DNA of 64,000 nucleotides from an uncultured Roseovarius sp. (GTDB lineage Bacteria > Pseudomonadota > Alphaproteobacteria > Rhodobacterales > Rhodobacteraceae), in NCBI GenBank assembly GCA_947499555.1, contig CANMOU010000001.1, forward strand, positions 372,001 to 436,000. The letters run 5' to 3'. Shown here piece after piece: positions 1 through 8,185 of the stretch (its first letter is position 1; each line of letters opens with the position of its first letter). The position numbers and the translations under genes are program-made. The notes beneath the pieces are model-generated. The model made no database searches and had not been told where the DNA came from. It worked only from the letters and a program-made list of their open reading frames with translations.

Positions 1-1
1 A

Positions 2-529
2 AACGGGGATCCCATTCGCACCCCTGCTGATCTTGAAGGCAAGAAGGTGCGCGTCTTCGGCAAGACATTGGGTGATTTCGTGTCCGCCGCCGGTGGTGCT
101 CCGACGCTCATCTCGGGATCAGAGCAATACCTGGCCTATCAGCGGGGCACGGTTGATGTTGGTATGACGGGCGTGTCAGGCGTGAAATCGCGGAAACTCT
201 GGGAGGTTATGGATACGATCACTGTGACAAACCATGCCAATATCGAGTTTGTCGTTGTGGTCAACAATGACTGGTGGAATGGGCTTTCGCCGGAGATCCA
301 GGGCCACATCACCGAGGCTGCCGCGATGGCGCAGGCCGATGTGCGCGACAAGATGGCCTCAATCGAAAGCGAGGCCTATGCCGCAGCCAAAGAAAACGGC
401 ATGACCGTGGTCGAACTGACCGATGACGAGCTTGAGCAGTGGAACGCGGTTTCCCAGCCTGTTTTCGACTCCTACATCGCGGCGACCGGTGATACCGGCC
501 AGAAGATTCTGGACGCCGCTGGAAAGTGA
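2..529 (+). CDS. TRAP transporter substrate-binding protein, C-terminal part
   Basis: C-terminal about 175 residues of a DctP-type periplasmic solute receptor; the 5' end lies outside the window and the frame is open from base 2. Recognisable DctP features are the GKKVRVFGK strand, the YLAYQRGTVDVGMTG segment, where DctP proteins usually show a Q-R/G-x-V-D-G motif, and the late helix HITEAAAMAQADVRDK. It would deliver its ligand, usually a carboxylate, to the two membrane subunits encoded 54 bases downstream. The lyase gene that follows suggests an organic acid ligand, but the ligand cannot be read from this fragment. Confidence 0.9.
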   Translation, partial: NGDPIRTPADLEGKKVRVFGKTLGDFVSAAGGAPTLISGSEQYLAYQRGTVDVGMTGVSGVKSRKLWEVMDTITVTNHANIEFVVVVNNDWWNGLSPEIQGHITEAAAMAQADVRDKMASIESEAYAAAKENGMTVVELTDDELEQWNAVSQPVFDSYIAATGDTGQKILDAAGK

Positions 530-583
530 AAAAATTCAGTTCGGGCAGTGTCATAAAGGCGCTGCCCGGCGGAAATTGACCAA

Positions 584-1081
584 ATGCACATCATAACCTC
601 GATATCCCGTGCGGCGGGCCTCTTGGGGGCATGCCTGATGGCGGCCACAGGCGCAATGCTGACCTACGAGGTCATCGCGCGCTATTTCTTCATCAAGCCG
701 ACAATCTGGGCGGCTGAGCTCAGCCAACTTTGCCTGATCTGGGGGTGTCTTCTGGCCATGGGCTGGGTGCTTAGCCTGAAGCGGCACATCACGGTCAACG
801 CCGTCACTGCGCTCTTGCCTCGACCGGTGCAGAAAATCTGCGTGGCGGTGTCATTGCTGATCCTGATCGCGTTTTCGGTCATCGTCATGATCTGGGGCTG
901 GGAGATCTTTCACGACAGCTGGGTTCGCGAGCGAACGACTGGATCCCTGCTCAACCTGCCGATCTGGGTGGCGGAGCTATCGGTGCCGGTTGGCTTTGCT
1001 TTGCTGACCGCTCAGGCGATTGTCGAGCTGCTTTCATTGCGAACGGGCCACACGGCCTCGCTCGGGAGCAGTCACGAGTGA
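584..1081 (+). CDS. TRAP transporter small permease (DctQ family)
   Basis: Protein of 165 residues, the usual size of the small TRAP membrane subunit. Four hydrophobic segments are visible, at about residues 7-27, 44-64, 84-106 and 125-147. The conserved W-A-x-E pair seen in DctQ proteins is present (TIWAAELSQL), as is ITVNAV after the second helix. It forms the membrane complex with the large permease, whose start codon overlaps this gene's stop (GTGA at 1078-1081), so the two are translationally coupled. Same operon as the upstream receptor gene. Confidence 0.92.
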   Translation: MHIITSISRAAGLLGACLMAATGAMLTYEVIARYFFIKPTIWAAELSQLCLIWGCLLAMGWVLSLKRHITVNAVTALLPRPVQKICVAVSLLILIAFSVIVMIWGWEIFHDSWVRERTTGSLLNLPIWVAELSVPVGFALLTAQAIVELLSLRTGHTASLGSSHE

Positions 1082-2352
1082 GCATTTTACTGATCCTGTT
1101 CTGTCTTTTTGCGCTGCTTCTTGTCGGCGTGCCGGTGGCCTTTGCGCTTGGCGGGCTGGGTCTTGCGATGCTGATCCTTGGAGGCTTCTCGCCGCTCATG
1201 GCCCCGCAGGCCATCCTGTCAACGCTTGATGGTTTCATCCTTCTGGCGGTGCCGCTTTTCCTGCTGATGTCCAATGTCCTGCTCAAAGGCGGCGTCGGGC
1301 GCGATCTTTTCGCGGCGGTGCAGGCCTGGGTGGGGCACTGGCCTGGAGGGCTGGCCGTCGCCACGATCCTCAGCTGCGGCTTGTTCGCCGCGATCTCGGG
1401 CTCTTCCGTGGCAACGGCGGCGACGATTGGCACCGTGGCGATCCCGGAAATGGTCAACCGGGGTTATGACAAGAGGTTCGTCTACGGGCTTTTGGCCGCA
1501 GGCGGCACATTGGGCATTCTGATCCCACCTTCGATTCCAATGATCGTCTTCGGCTTCGTGGCCGAGGAATCGGTGATAGCGCTTTTCCTCGCCGGGATCG
1601 GACCGGGGCTGCTGCTGGTGGGTCTCTTCGTGATCTTTGCCATGCTTTATGCGCGCCTGTCGGATGGCTACACGCCTGTGCCGAAAGCCGACCGGGCACA
1701 AAGGATTAGCTCGTCATTCCGCGCCTTGCCCTCTTTCGCTTTGGCACTTCTGATCGTGCTTGGGCTTTACTCCGGTGCGTTCACGCCGACAGAGGCCGCA
1801 GCTGTCGGGTTTGCCGCAGCCATCCTGATCACGGTGTTCTGGTTGCGCACCCTGACATGGGCCGCGTTCTGGGAGGCGGTGCGCGAAAGCGCGATCACGA
1901 CAGCCGCCATTCTGCTGATCGTTGCCGGGGCCAAGGTCTTTGGTAAGGCCATTGCGCTTTATCGCATTCCGCAGGATATCTCGGCCTTCATCGCGGCCAA
2001 TATCGACGGTCCGCTGGTCTTCATCCTGCTGGTCTGTATCGTGCTTCTGCTCATGGGGCTGGTCTTTGAGGCGCTGTCGATGATCCTGATCATGACCCCG
2101 GTCTTGTTGCCGGCGGCGATGGGGCTGGGCTTTGACCCGATCTGGTTTGGTATTTTCATGGTAATCATGGTGGAATGCGCGCTGATCACCCCGCCGGTCG
2201 GATTGAACCTGTATGTCATCCAGGCCGTGGCGCGGGTGTCTTTGGGAGAGGTCGCGCGGGGCGTCTGGCCTTTCCTGCTTCTCATGCTGGTGACTGTCGC
2301 TATCCTTTACATTTGGCCTGACCTGGCCCTTTTCATCCCTTTCAAATGGTGA
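1078..2352 (+). CDS. TRAP transporter large permease (DctM family)
   Basis: Protein of 424 residues, typical for DctM, with about 11-12 membrane segments. Family motifs include VPVAFALGG near the N-terminus, the SGSSVATAATIGTVAIPEM signature (about residues 102-120), GGTLGILIPPSIPMIVFG and the C-terminal TPPVGLNLYVIQ. This is the sodium-coupled channel subunit of the importer. GTG start overlaps the DctQ stop, indicating translational coupling. Seven bases separate its stop from the next gene, so the lyase gene is very probably co-transcribed. Confidence 0.95.
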   Translation: MSILLILFCLFALLLVGVPVAFALGGLGLAMLILGGFSPLMAPQAILSTLDGFILLAVPLFLLMSNVLLKGGVGRDLFAAVQAWVGHWPGGLAVATILSCGLFAAISGSSVATAATIGTVAIPEMVNRGYDKRFVYGLLAAGGTLGILIPPSIPMIVFGFVAEESVIALFLAGIGPGLLLVGLFVIFAMLYARLSDGYTPVPKADRAQRISSSFRALPSFALALLIVLGLYSGAFTPTEAAAVGFAAAILITVFWLRTLTWAAFWEAVRESAITTAAILLIVAGAKVFGKAIALYRIPQDISAFIAANIDGPLVFILLVCIVLLLMGLVFEALSMILIMTPVLLPAAMGLGFDPIWFGIFMVIMVECALITPPVGLNLYVIQAVARVSLGEVARGVWPFLLLMLVTVAILYIWPDLALFIPFKW

Positions 2353-2359
2353 GGCATCC

Positions 2360-3244
2360 ATGACCAAGGCATCGAGATTGCGGACCCTCTTGCAAGAAGA
2401 CACATGCCACATCATGCCATGCTGCTTCGATGCCCTGTCGGCGAAGCTTATTGCGCAGGAAGGGTACGCGCTGACCTTCATGTCGGGCTTTGCCGCCTCG
2501 GCAAGTCGGATTGGCGCGCCCGACCTCGGGTTGATGAGCTATGGCGAGGTTGTGGATCAGGTGCGCAACATTGCCGATGCCATCGATATCCCGCTGATCG
2601 GCGATGGCGACACCGGATATGGGAACGCGATGAACGTGCGGCGCACGGTGACGGGCTTTGCGCGCGCCGGATCGGCGGCGGTCATGATCGAGGATCAACT
2701 GGCCCCGAAACGATGCGGCCACACCCCCGGCAAGGCCGTGGTTGGGCGTGATGAGGCCTTTGACCGGATCCGGGCGGCGGTGGATGCAAGAGAAGAAATA
2801 CGCGCGGGCGGCGGCGATATCCTGATCCTTGCGCGCACCGATGCGCGGCATGATCACGGGCTTGGCGAAGCCATTTCCCGCGCCGAGCACTTTGCCGATC
2901 TCGGGGCTGATATCCTGTTTGTCGAGGCCCCGCGCAACGAGGCGGAAATGCGTGAGATTTCCCGCGCCGTGCCTCTGCCGCAAATGGCGAATATCGTCGA
3001 AGGCGGTGAGACACCCGATCTGCCGAATGCGGTCCTCAGAGATATCGGGTACTCGATCGCGGCTTACCCACTTTCGCTGATGGCGGCGGCCATGCAGGCC
3101 ATGGTGACCTGCCTTCAATCCATGCGCGAAGATGCGCGGCCGGGGCGGATGGATTTTGCCGAATTACGGAACAGGATCGGTTTCGAGGACTATTACGCGG
3201 CTTCGCAGAAATATGCCTCTGCCAAACGCGAGGAGAGAGGGTGA
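2360..3244 (+). CDS. isocitrate lyase / PEP mutase superfamily lyase
   Basis: Protein of 294 residues in the ICL/PEPM superfamily (methylisocitrate lyase, 2,3-dimethylmalate lyase, oxaloacetate hydrolase and carboxyphosphonoenolpyruvate mutase relatives). Visible motifs are GDGDTGYGN (metal and substrate loop), IEDQ and KRCGH at about residue 114, which carries the catalytic cysteine of true C-C lyases; this argues for a lyase rather than a phosphonomutase. A Mg-dependent retro-aldol cleavage or decarboxylation of a 2-hydroxy or 2-oxo diacid is expected. It closes the TRAP operon, so its substrate may be the imported acid (inference). A strong hairpin follows at 3294-3320. The exact substrate is not determinable here. 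Confidence 0.85.
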   Translation: MTKASRLRTLLQEDTCHIMPCCFDALSAKLIAQEGYALTFMSGFAASASRIGAPDLGLMSYGEVVDQVRNIADAIDIPLIGDGDTGYGNAMNVRRTVTGFARAGSAAVMIEDQLAPKRCGHTPGKAVVGRDEAFDRIRAAVDAREEIRAGGGDILILARTDARHDHGLGEAISRAEHFADLGADILFVEAPRNEAEMREISRAVPLPQMANIVEGGETPDLPNAVLRDIGYSIAAYPLSLMAAAMQAMVTCLQSMREDARPGRMDFAELRNRIGFEDYYAASQKYASAKREERG

Positions 3245-3293
3245 AAGCTCGGGGTTTGTCGCCGTCTGGCGTATAGTCGAACCTGGACGTAAG

Positions 3294-3320
3294 AAGCCCC
3301 GCCAATATGGCGGGGCTTTC
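3294..3320. terminator. bidirectional intrinsic terminator
   Basis: Perfect 11-bp stem (AAGCCCCGCCA paired with TGGCGGGGCTT, loop ATA) between the convergent lyase gene and mmsA. The flanking T/A tracts are short (TTTC, GAA), so efficiency is uncertain, but position and stem strength fit a shared terminator. Confidence 0.75.
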
Positions 3321-3345
3321 TGGTTTCAAAGAGCAAATGCCCAAC

Positions 3346-4845
3346 TTACTCCATCGGTTTGAAGTTGAACTCGCCACCTTCCTTGATGCCCGAGGGCCAG
3401 CGTGAGGTGATCGTCTTGGTCCGCGTATAGAAGCGGAACGCATCCGGCCCGTGCTGATTGAGATCGCCAAAGGCCGATTTCTTCCAGCCCCCAAAGGTGT
3501 GATAGGCAAGAGGCACTGGGATCGGGACGTTTATGCCCACCATCCCAATATTGATCCGCTGGGCAAAATCGCGCGCTGTGTCACCATCGCGGGTAAAGAT
3601 AGCCGTGCCATTGCCATATTCGTGGTCCATGGCAAGGCCTATCGCCTCGTCGTATGACCCTGCGCGCACGGTCGAAAGCACCGGGCCGAAGATTTCCTTG
3701 CGATAGATGTCCATGTCCGGCGTCACCCGGTCAAAGAGATGCGGACCGACGAAAAAGCCGTCCTCATACCCCTGAAGCGAGAAGTCGCGGCCATCCACGA
3801 CAAGTTCTGCGCCCTGTTGGATGCCTGACTCGATGAGGCCCAGAATATTCTGCTTGGCGGCTGCGGTGACCACCGGGCCGTAATCCACGTCATCGCCTGC
3901 GGTGTAGGGGCCAACCTTCAGCTTTTCGATCCGCGGCACGAGCTTTTCCACGAGACGGTCTGCGGTCTCATCACCCACCGGCACCGCCACCGAAATGGCC
4001 ATGCAGCGTTCCCCGGCCGCGCCATATCCCGCACCAATCAGTGCATCAGCGGCCTGATCCATATCGGCATCTGGCATGACGATCATGTGGTTCTTGGCCC
4101 CGCCGAAGCACTGGACCCGCTTACCGTTGGAACAGCCGCGCCCGTAGATATATTCGGCAATCGGGGTCGAGCCGACAAAGCCGATGGACTGCACGATGTC
4201 ATTGTCGAGCATCGCATCAACGGCTTCTTTGTCGCCATTGACGACCTGCAGCAGGCCCTTGGGCAGGCCGGCTTCTTCCATCAGTTCGGCCAGCATGATC
4301 GGCACAGATGGGTCACGCTCGGACGGTTTGAGGATAAAGGCGTTGCCGCAGGCAAGAGCCGGCGCGAACATCCACATCGGGATCATGGCGGGGAAATTGA
4401 ACGGTGTGATACCGCCCGTCACGCCCAAAGGCTGACGCATGGAATACATGTCAATGCCGGGGCCTGCGCTGTCGGTGAATTCACCTTTGAGCATCTGTGG
4501 CGCGCCGATGCAGTACTCCACCACTTCAAGCCCGCGCTGCACATCGCCCTTGGCATCCGGGAAGGTCTTGCCATGCTCCGAGCTGAGCGCCTCGGCCAGC
4601 TTGTCCATGTCTCGATTGAGAAGATCGACGAATTTCATCATCACCCGCGCCCGGCGCTGCGGGTTAGTGGCGCCCCATGCAGGTTGGGCGGCTGCCGCGA
4701 TTTCGACCGCGTGGTCAAACTCTTCCTTGCTGGCCAATGGGCAGCGCGACTGCACCTCACCCGTGGCGGGGTTGAACACGTCGGAAAACCGGCCGGACGT
4801 GCCGGGCACGCGTTCGCCGTTGATGTAATGGGTCAGATCTTTCAT
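3346..4845 (-). CDS. mmsA: CoA-acylating methylmalonate-semialdehyde dehydrogenase
   Basis: Aldehyde dehydrogenase superfamily protein of 499 residues. It matches the MMSDH subfamily: N-terminal HYINGERVPGTSGR, PLGVTGGITPFNFPAMIP, FGGAKNHMIVMPDADMDQ and GAAGERCMAISV with the catalytic cysteine, and C-terminal INVPIPVPLAYHTFGGWK. It converts (methyl)malonate semialdehyde to propionyl-CoA or acetyl-CoA in valine, inositol and beta-alanine catabolism. The ATG at 4845 is chosen because GGAGGAG lies 6 bases upstream; a frame extension to 4869 lacks this. Divergent from a LysR-type gene with a shared 119-bp promoter region, so that regulator is the likely controller. Confidence 0.95.
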   Translation of the reverse strand: MKDLTHYINGERVPGTSGRFSDVFNPATGEVQSRCPLASKEEFDHAVEIAAAAQPAWGATNPQRRARVMMKFVDLLNRDMDKLAEALSSEHGKTFPDAKGDVQRGLEVVEYCIGAPQMLKGEFTDSAGPGIDMYSMRQPLGVTGGITPFNFPAMIPMWMFAPALACGNAFILKPSERDPSVPIMLAELMEEAGLPKGLLQVVNGDKEAVDAMLDNDIVQSIGFVGSTPIAEYIYGRGCSNGKRVQCFGGAKNHMIVMPDADMDQAADALIGAGYGAAGERCMAISVAVPVGDETADRLVEKLVPRIEKLKVGPYTAGDDVDYGPVVTAAAKQNILGLIESGIQQGAELVVDGRDFSLQGYEDGFFVGPHLFDRVTPDMDIYRKEIFGPVLSTVRAGSYDEAIGLAMDHEYGNGTAIFTRDGDTARDFAQRINIGMVGINVPIPVPLAYHTFGGWKKSAFGDLNQHGPDAFRFYTRTKTITSRWPSGIKEGGEFNFKPME

Positions 4846-4920
4846 GGGAACTCCTCCAAGCTTTGTCACGCAGGATAGTGTTGCATTTTTAGTGGGAAAA
4901 GAGGCAATATCTCAAAAAGG

Positions 4921-4938
4921 TTTTGCATTTTTGCAAAA
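4921..4938. promoter_or_regulatory. inverted repeat, probable LysR-type operator
   Basis: TTTTGCA and TGCAAAA (7-bp arms, 4-base T spacer) sit 27 bases before the LysR-type start. A second copy of the half-site, TTGCATTTTT, lies at 4881-4890 nearer mmsA. The T-N-A dyad and the position between two divergent genes fit a LysR-family autoregulatory and activation region. No experiment supports it here. Confidence 0.5.
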
Positions 4939-4964
4939 TGCTATGGAGCTATCTGGAGTTGTCC

Positions 4965-5861
4965 ATGGACGCAAAGTGGGATGATTTGAGGGTGTTTCTC
5001 GCTGTTGCACGCTCGGAAAGCCTGTCTGGGGCAGGGCGCGCGCTCAAACTTGATCCTGCTACCGTGGGGCGGCGCATTGGCCGTCTAGAGCGTGTTTACA
5101 GCACACCGCTTTTTGCCAAGTCACCAACCGGGTACGCCCTCACCGATGCAGGGCAGCGGCTTATGGCCCATGCCAGCCGTGCTGAGCTTGCCATGCAGGA
5201 CGCCTCTGAAGAGCTGGCTGGCCAAGCTGGGGGGTTGTCTGGGCAAATTCGCATTGGCGCACCCGATGGCGTGGCCAATTATCTTCTGCCACAGGTCTGT
5301 GCATCAATCGCGGCCGAGAACCCCGAACTGGAAGTACAGATCGTCGCACAACCGCGCGTCTTCAGCCTGACCCGACGCGAGGCTGACATGGTTGTGGCTG
5401 TCAGTCCACCCACGGCCGGACGGCTCAGCGTCCAGAAAATCAGCGACTACAGCCTGCACCTGGCGGCCTCTGGGGCATATTTGCAGCACGCGCCAGCGAT
5501 AACTGCGCTAAGTGATCTCAAGGCGCACCGCATGGTGGGTTACATTCCCGACATGATTTTCGACAAAGAGCTGGATTACCTTCATGAAACCGGGGTTGAA
5601 CGGGTCGCGCTGGCGTCAAACTCGGTCGCGGTGCAGATGAACTGGATTAAACAGGGCGGTGGTGTGGGCATCGTGCACGATTTTGCCTGTGCCTGGTTTG
5701 AGGACGTGATCAAAGTGCTGCCGGAGGTCTTCAATCTCACCCGCAGCTTCTATCTGGTGCGTCACGAAGATGACCGCAGACTGGAACGGATGAACCGGTT
5801 TGCCGAGGCGCTGAGCACCGGCATTCGGCAAGAGGTGGCGCGCCTTGAGGGGAAAACTTGA
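4965..5861 (+). CDS. LysR-family transcriptional regulator
   Basis: Protein of 298 residues with an N-terminal winged helix-turn-helix (WDDLRVFLAVARSESLSGAG, then DPATVGRRIGRLE at about 30-42) and a periplasmic-binding-like effector domain from about residue 90 (LSGQIRIGAPDGVANYLLP). The start at 4965 places the HTH at the normal distance from the N-terminus and has GGAG just upstream. In alphaproteobacteria this LysR subtype is often found beside mmsA; here it is divergent from mmsA and probably controls it and itself through the repeats at 4881-4938. Confidence 0.9.
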   Translation: MDAKWDDLRVFLAVARSESLSGAGRALKLDPATVGRRIGRLERVYSTPLFAKSPTGYALTDAGQRLMAHASRAELAMQDASEELAGQAGGLSGQIRIGAPDGVANYLLPQVCASIAAENPELEVQIVAQPRVFSLTRREADMVVAVSPPTAGRLSVQKISDYSLHLAASGAYLQHAPAITALSDLKAHRMVGYIPDMIFDKELDYLHETGVERVALASNSVAVQMNWIKQGGGVGIVHDFACAWFEDVIKVLPEVFNLTRSFYLVRHEDDRRLERMNRFAEALSTGIRQEVARLEGKT

Positions 5862-5915
5862 CAGAAATCTGCGTCTAAGAGACGCTGAAGACAGATATTT
5901 GAGAGAGGGACCAAA

Positions 5916-6350
5916 ATGATTGTTCAGCAGATTCTGCAGTCAAAGGGCAATGACGCGGTGATTACCGTGACACCAAAGACCAAAGTGTCCGAGGCCGTAT
6001 CGCTTCTGGCAGAGCACCGTATCGGTGGCTTGGTGGTCTCTGAGGATGGGTCTGCCGCGGATGGTATCCTGTCGGAACGCGACATTGTGAGGGCGCTCTC
6101 GGCAAAAGGCGCCACCTGCCTGACCGATCAAGTCTCAGAGCTGATGACACCTGATCCGGTCTGCTGTTCGCGCCAGGATGGGGCTGATCTTGTCCTTGCA
6201 CGGATGACGGACGGGCGGTTTCGCCATATGCCCGTTGTGGAAGACGGCAAGCTTGTGGGCATCGTGACAATCGGTGACGTGGTCAAGGCCCGCCTGCAGG
6301 AGCTCTCCATGGAGAAAGAGGCGCTGGAGCATATGGTGATGGGGCACTAA
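5916..6350 (+). CDS. tandem CBS-domain protein
   Basis: Cytoplasmic protein of 144 residues consisting of two CBS motifs and little else: first at about residues 8-65 (KVSEAVSLLAEHRIGGLVV, then GILSERDIVRAL), second at about 76-133 (ELMTPDPVCC, then DGRFRHMPVVEDGKLVGIV). Such stand-alone Bateman modules bind adenine nucleotides and usually act as energy or redox sensors for partner proteins. No catalytic domain is present. AGAGAGG upstream of the ATG serves as ribosome-binding site. Partner unknown. Confidence 0.9.
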   Translation: MIVQQILQSKGNDAVITVTPKTKVSEAVSLLAEHRIGGLVVSEDGSAADGILSERDIVRALSAKGATCLTDQVSELMTPDPVCCSRQDGADLVLARMTDGRFRHMPVVEDGKLVGIVTIGDVVKARLQELSMEKEALEHMVMGH

Positions 6351-6461
6351 CGCCTCGGCCTCTTTCACTGCTCCACAAATACTCAAATCCGCGCTCGGCG
6401 CTTGCAATCACCCCGGTCCTGGTGTTGCTTGCTCGGGCAATTCATCAAAGAGGCCTATTTC

Positions 6462-6962
6462 ATGCGCATCGGTCTGTATCCTGGCACGTTTGATCCGATC
6501 ACGTTGGGTCATACCGACATCATCGCGCGCGCCGCGACGCTGGTGGATCGTTTGGTGATCGGCGTGGCGATCAATCGCGACAAGGGCCCGCTTTTTTCCC
6601 TTGAAGAACGTGTGGCCATGGTTGAGGCGGAATGCGCCGGGATTTGCAAAGACACCGGTGTCGAGATTGTCGCGCACCCCTTCGAAAATCTGTTGATCGA
6701 CTGTGCCCGGGATGTCGGGGCCAGCGTGATTATCCGCGGCCTGCGGGCTGTGGCGGATTTTGAGTACGAATTCCAGATGGTGGGCATGAACCGGGCGATG
6801 GACGACCGCATTGAGACGGTCTTTCTGATGGCCGATGCGCGGCGTCAGGCGATTGCCAGCAAGCTGGTGAAGGAAATCGCCCGGCTCGGCGGGGATGTGT
6901 CCAAGTTTGTTCCGACGGAAGTGAACACGGCCCTCACCGCGAAATACATCGCCAAATCGTAA
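6462..6962 (+). CDS. coaD: phosphopantetheine adenylyltransferase
   Basis: Protein of 166 residues, the standard CoaD length. Nucleotidyltransferase motif GTFDPITLGHTDI near the N-terminus (T-x-G-H), IRGLRAVADFEYEFQM in the middle and a C-terminal KLVKEIARLGGDVSKFVP helix are diagnostic. It makes dephospho-CoA from 4'-phosphopantetheine and ATP, the penultimate step of CoA synthesis. ATG at 6462 chosen because MRIGLYPGTFDP is the normal N-terminus. It converges on the outer-membrane protein gene with only 9 bases between the stops. Confidence 0.97.
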   Translation: MRIGLYPGTFDPITLGHTDIIARAATLVDRLVIGVAINRDKGPLFSLEERVAMVEAECAGICKDTGVEIVAHPFENLLIDCARDVGASVIIRGLRAVADFEYEFQMVGMNRAMDDRIETVFLMADARRQAIASKLVKEIARLGGDVSKFVPTEVNTALTAKYIAKS

Positions 6963-6971
6963 AGGCGTGCA

Positions 6972-7586
6972 TCAGAAATTCTGCGTCAAACCCAGTTTCA
7001 GCACGGCAACGCCACCGATATCCACGGATATCGGCCCGCTGAGGGTGTTGCTGACCTCGCCAAAGCGCATATAGGCGGCCTCGGCGCGCAGGTTCCATCC
7101 TTCTTGAAAAGGCGCTTCATAGCCGACCCCAACCTGCCATCCGGGCGTTACGTCAGAGCTATGACCACTGCCGCTCAGCATCTGCGTCACACTGGCCGCA
7201 CCATATCCCACAGTGCCATAGATCAGACCACGCCCCGTATCGTGCCCGAACCGGGCTTTGACAAACCCATAGCCATCAATGTCGGTGCGGCAGCCCACGC
7301 AGTTGGTTTGTGTCGCTCCCTCGATTTCACTGACGGCCAGTTCAAGCTCAATCCCATAAACGGTTTTGTCGCGTTGCCAGCTGCGGCCACCGTAAAGCCC
7401 GGCAACCATGCCATCGGTAGTGAAATCTCCGGTGCTGGTCGCCCCCTGGGTCCAGCGTGAGGTGCTTGTGCCGTAGCCCAGAAAGCCGCCAGCATACCAT
7501 CCGCTCGAGGCGTCCTGCGCATAAGTTGGCATCGGAGAAAGGGTCAACAGGCCCATGACGAGGGCGGTACTCGGAAACTTGAACAT
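6972..7586 (-). CDS. outer-membrane beta-barrel protein
   Basis: Protein of 204 residues with a signal peptide (cleavage expected after TYAQ at about residue 24) and alternating amphipathic strands: WYAGGFLGYGTST, KTVYGIELELAVSE, DGYGFVKARFGHD, GWQVGVGYEAPF. It ends in KLGLTQNF, the C-terminal aromatic signature read by the BAM complex. Size and strand pattern match the small OmpA/OmpW-like 8-stranded porin-family proteins of alphaproteobacteria. Exact role unknown; structural or adhesive roles are common in this class. Single gene with its own upstream region. Confidence 0.82.
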   Translation of the reverse strand: MFKFPSTALVMGLLTLSPMPTYAQDASSGWYAGGFLGYGTSTSRWTQGATSTGDFTTDGMVAGLYGGRSWQRDKTVYGIELELAVSEIEGATQTNCVGCRTDIDGYGFVKARFGHDTGRGLIYGTVGYGAASVTQMLSGSGHSSDVTPGWQVGVGYEAPFQEGWNLRAEAAYMRFGEVSNTLSGPISVDIGGVAVLKLGLTQNF

Positions 7587-7759
7587 TGCACACTCTTTGA
7601 ATCTAATTCGAATGAATGCGAATTAGCACAGGCGCGCGGCATGCTGGCGCAAAACCTTAACTTTTGGTTAACGCTTGGATTGGCGCTGCAAGGTCAGACG
7701 AGGCTGGCTCTGATGGCCGCCACTTCCGGCATAAGGTTTGGAAAAAGGTCGGACGCGTG

Positions 7760-8185
7760 TCAATCGGGTCGTTTAAAACGATCCGGCGGGATGACGGCGA
7801 TCACAGTCAATTCGACCAAGAGTTCTGGCGCCCAAAGTCCAGCAACCTGAACACCTGTCGCTGCTGGCCCAAACTCTTGGTGCAATCTCGCCGCGCGTGC
7901 TCGTGTGATGGCTTCTTTGTCTTCAACGCGAGTAAAGTAAGTCGTGAGCGAAACGATATCCTGCATCGCGCCGCCCATTGCCGCGAGGATCGTCTCAATA
8001 TGATCCAGCGCTGCGTGGGTCTGCGCCTCCGCATCATCCCCGCCGATAAGCGCGCCATCGGCATCCCAGGCCACTTGTCCGGTCAAATGGACGCGCCGAC
8101 CCTCAGGCTCAACCACGGAATGGTTCATCGGAAATCCGTCACGAGGCCATGTACCCGGTGGGTTGGCATGAAGGCGATCACTCAT
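7760..8185 (-). CDS. RidA/YjgF family protein
   Basis: Protein of 141 residues of the YjgF/YER057c/UK114 family: GRRVHLTGQVAWDADG (first sheet), AQTHAALDHIETILAAMGG (long helix), DIVSLTTYFTR and the C-terminal VELTVIAVIPPDRF. The family hydrolyses reactive enamine/imine intermediates or acts as related deaminases. The conserved Arg that contacts the ligand carboxylate in RidA proper is not obvious, so a divergent subgroup is likely. ATG at 8185 overlaps the GAPDH stop (ATGA), showing translational coupling to gap; why the two are coupled is not explained. Confidence 0.85.
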   Translation of the reverse strand: MSDRLHANPPGTWPRDGFPMNHSVVEPEGRRVHLTGQVAWDADGALIGGDDAEAQTHAALDHIETILAAMGGAMQDIVSLTTYFTRVEDKEAITRARAARLHQEFGPAATGVQVAGLWAPELLVELTVIAVIPPDRFKRPD

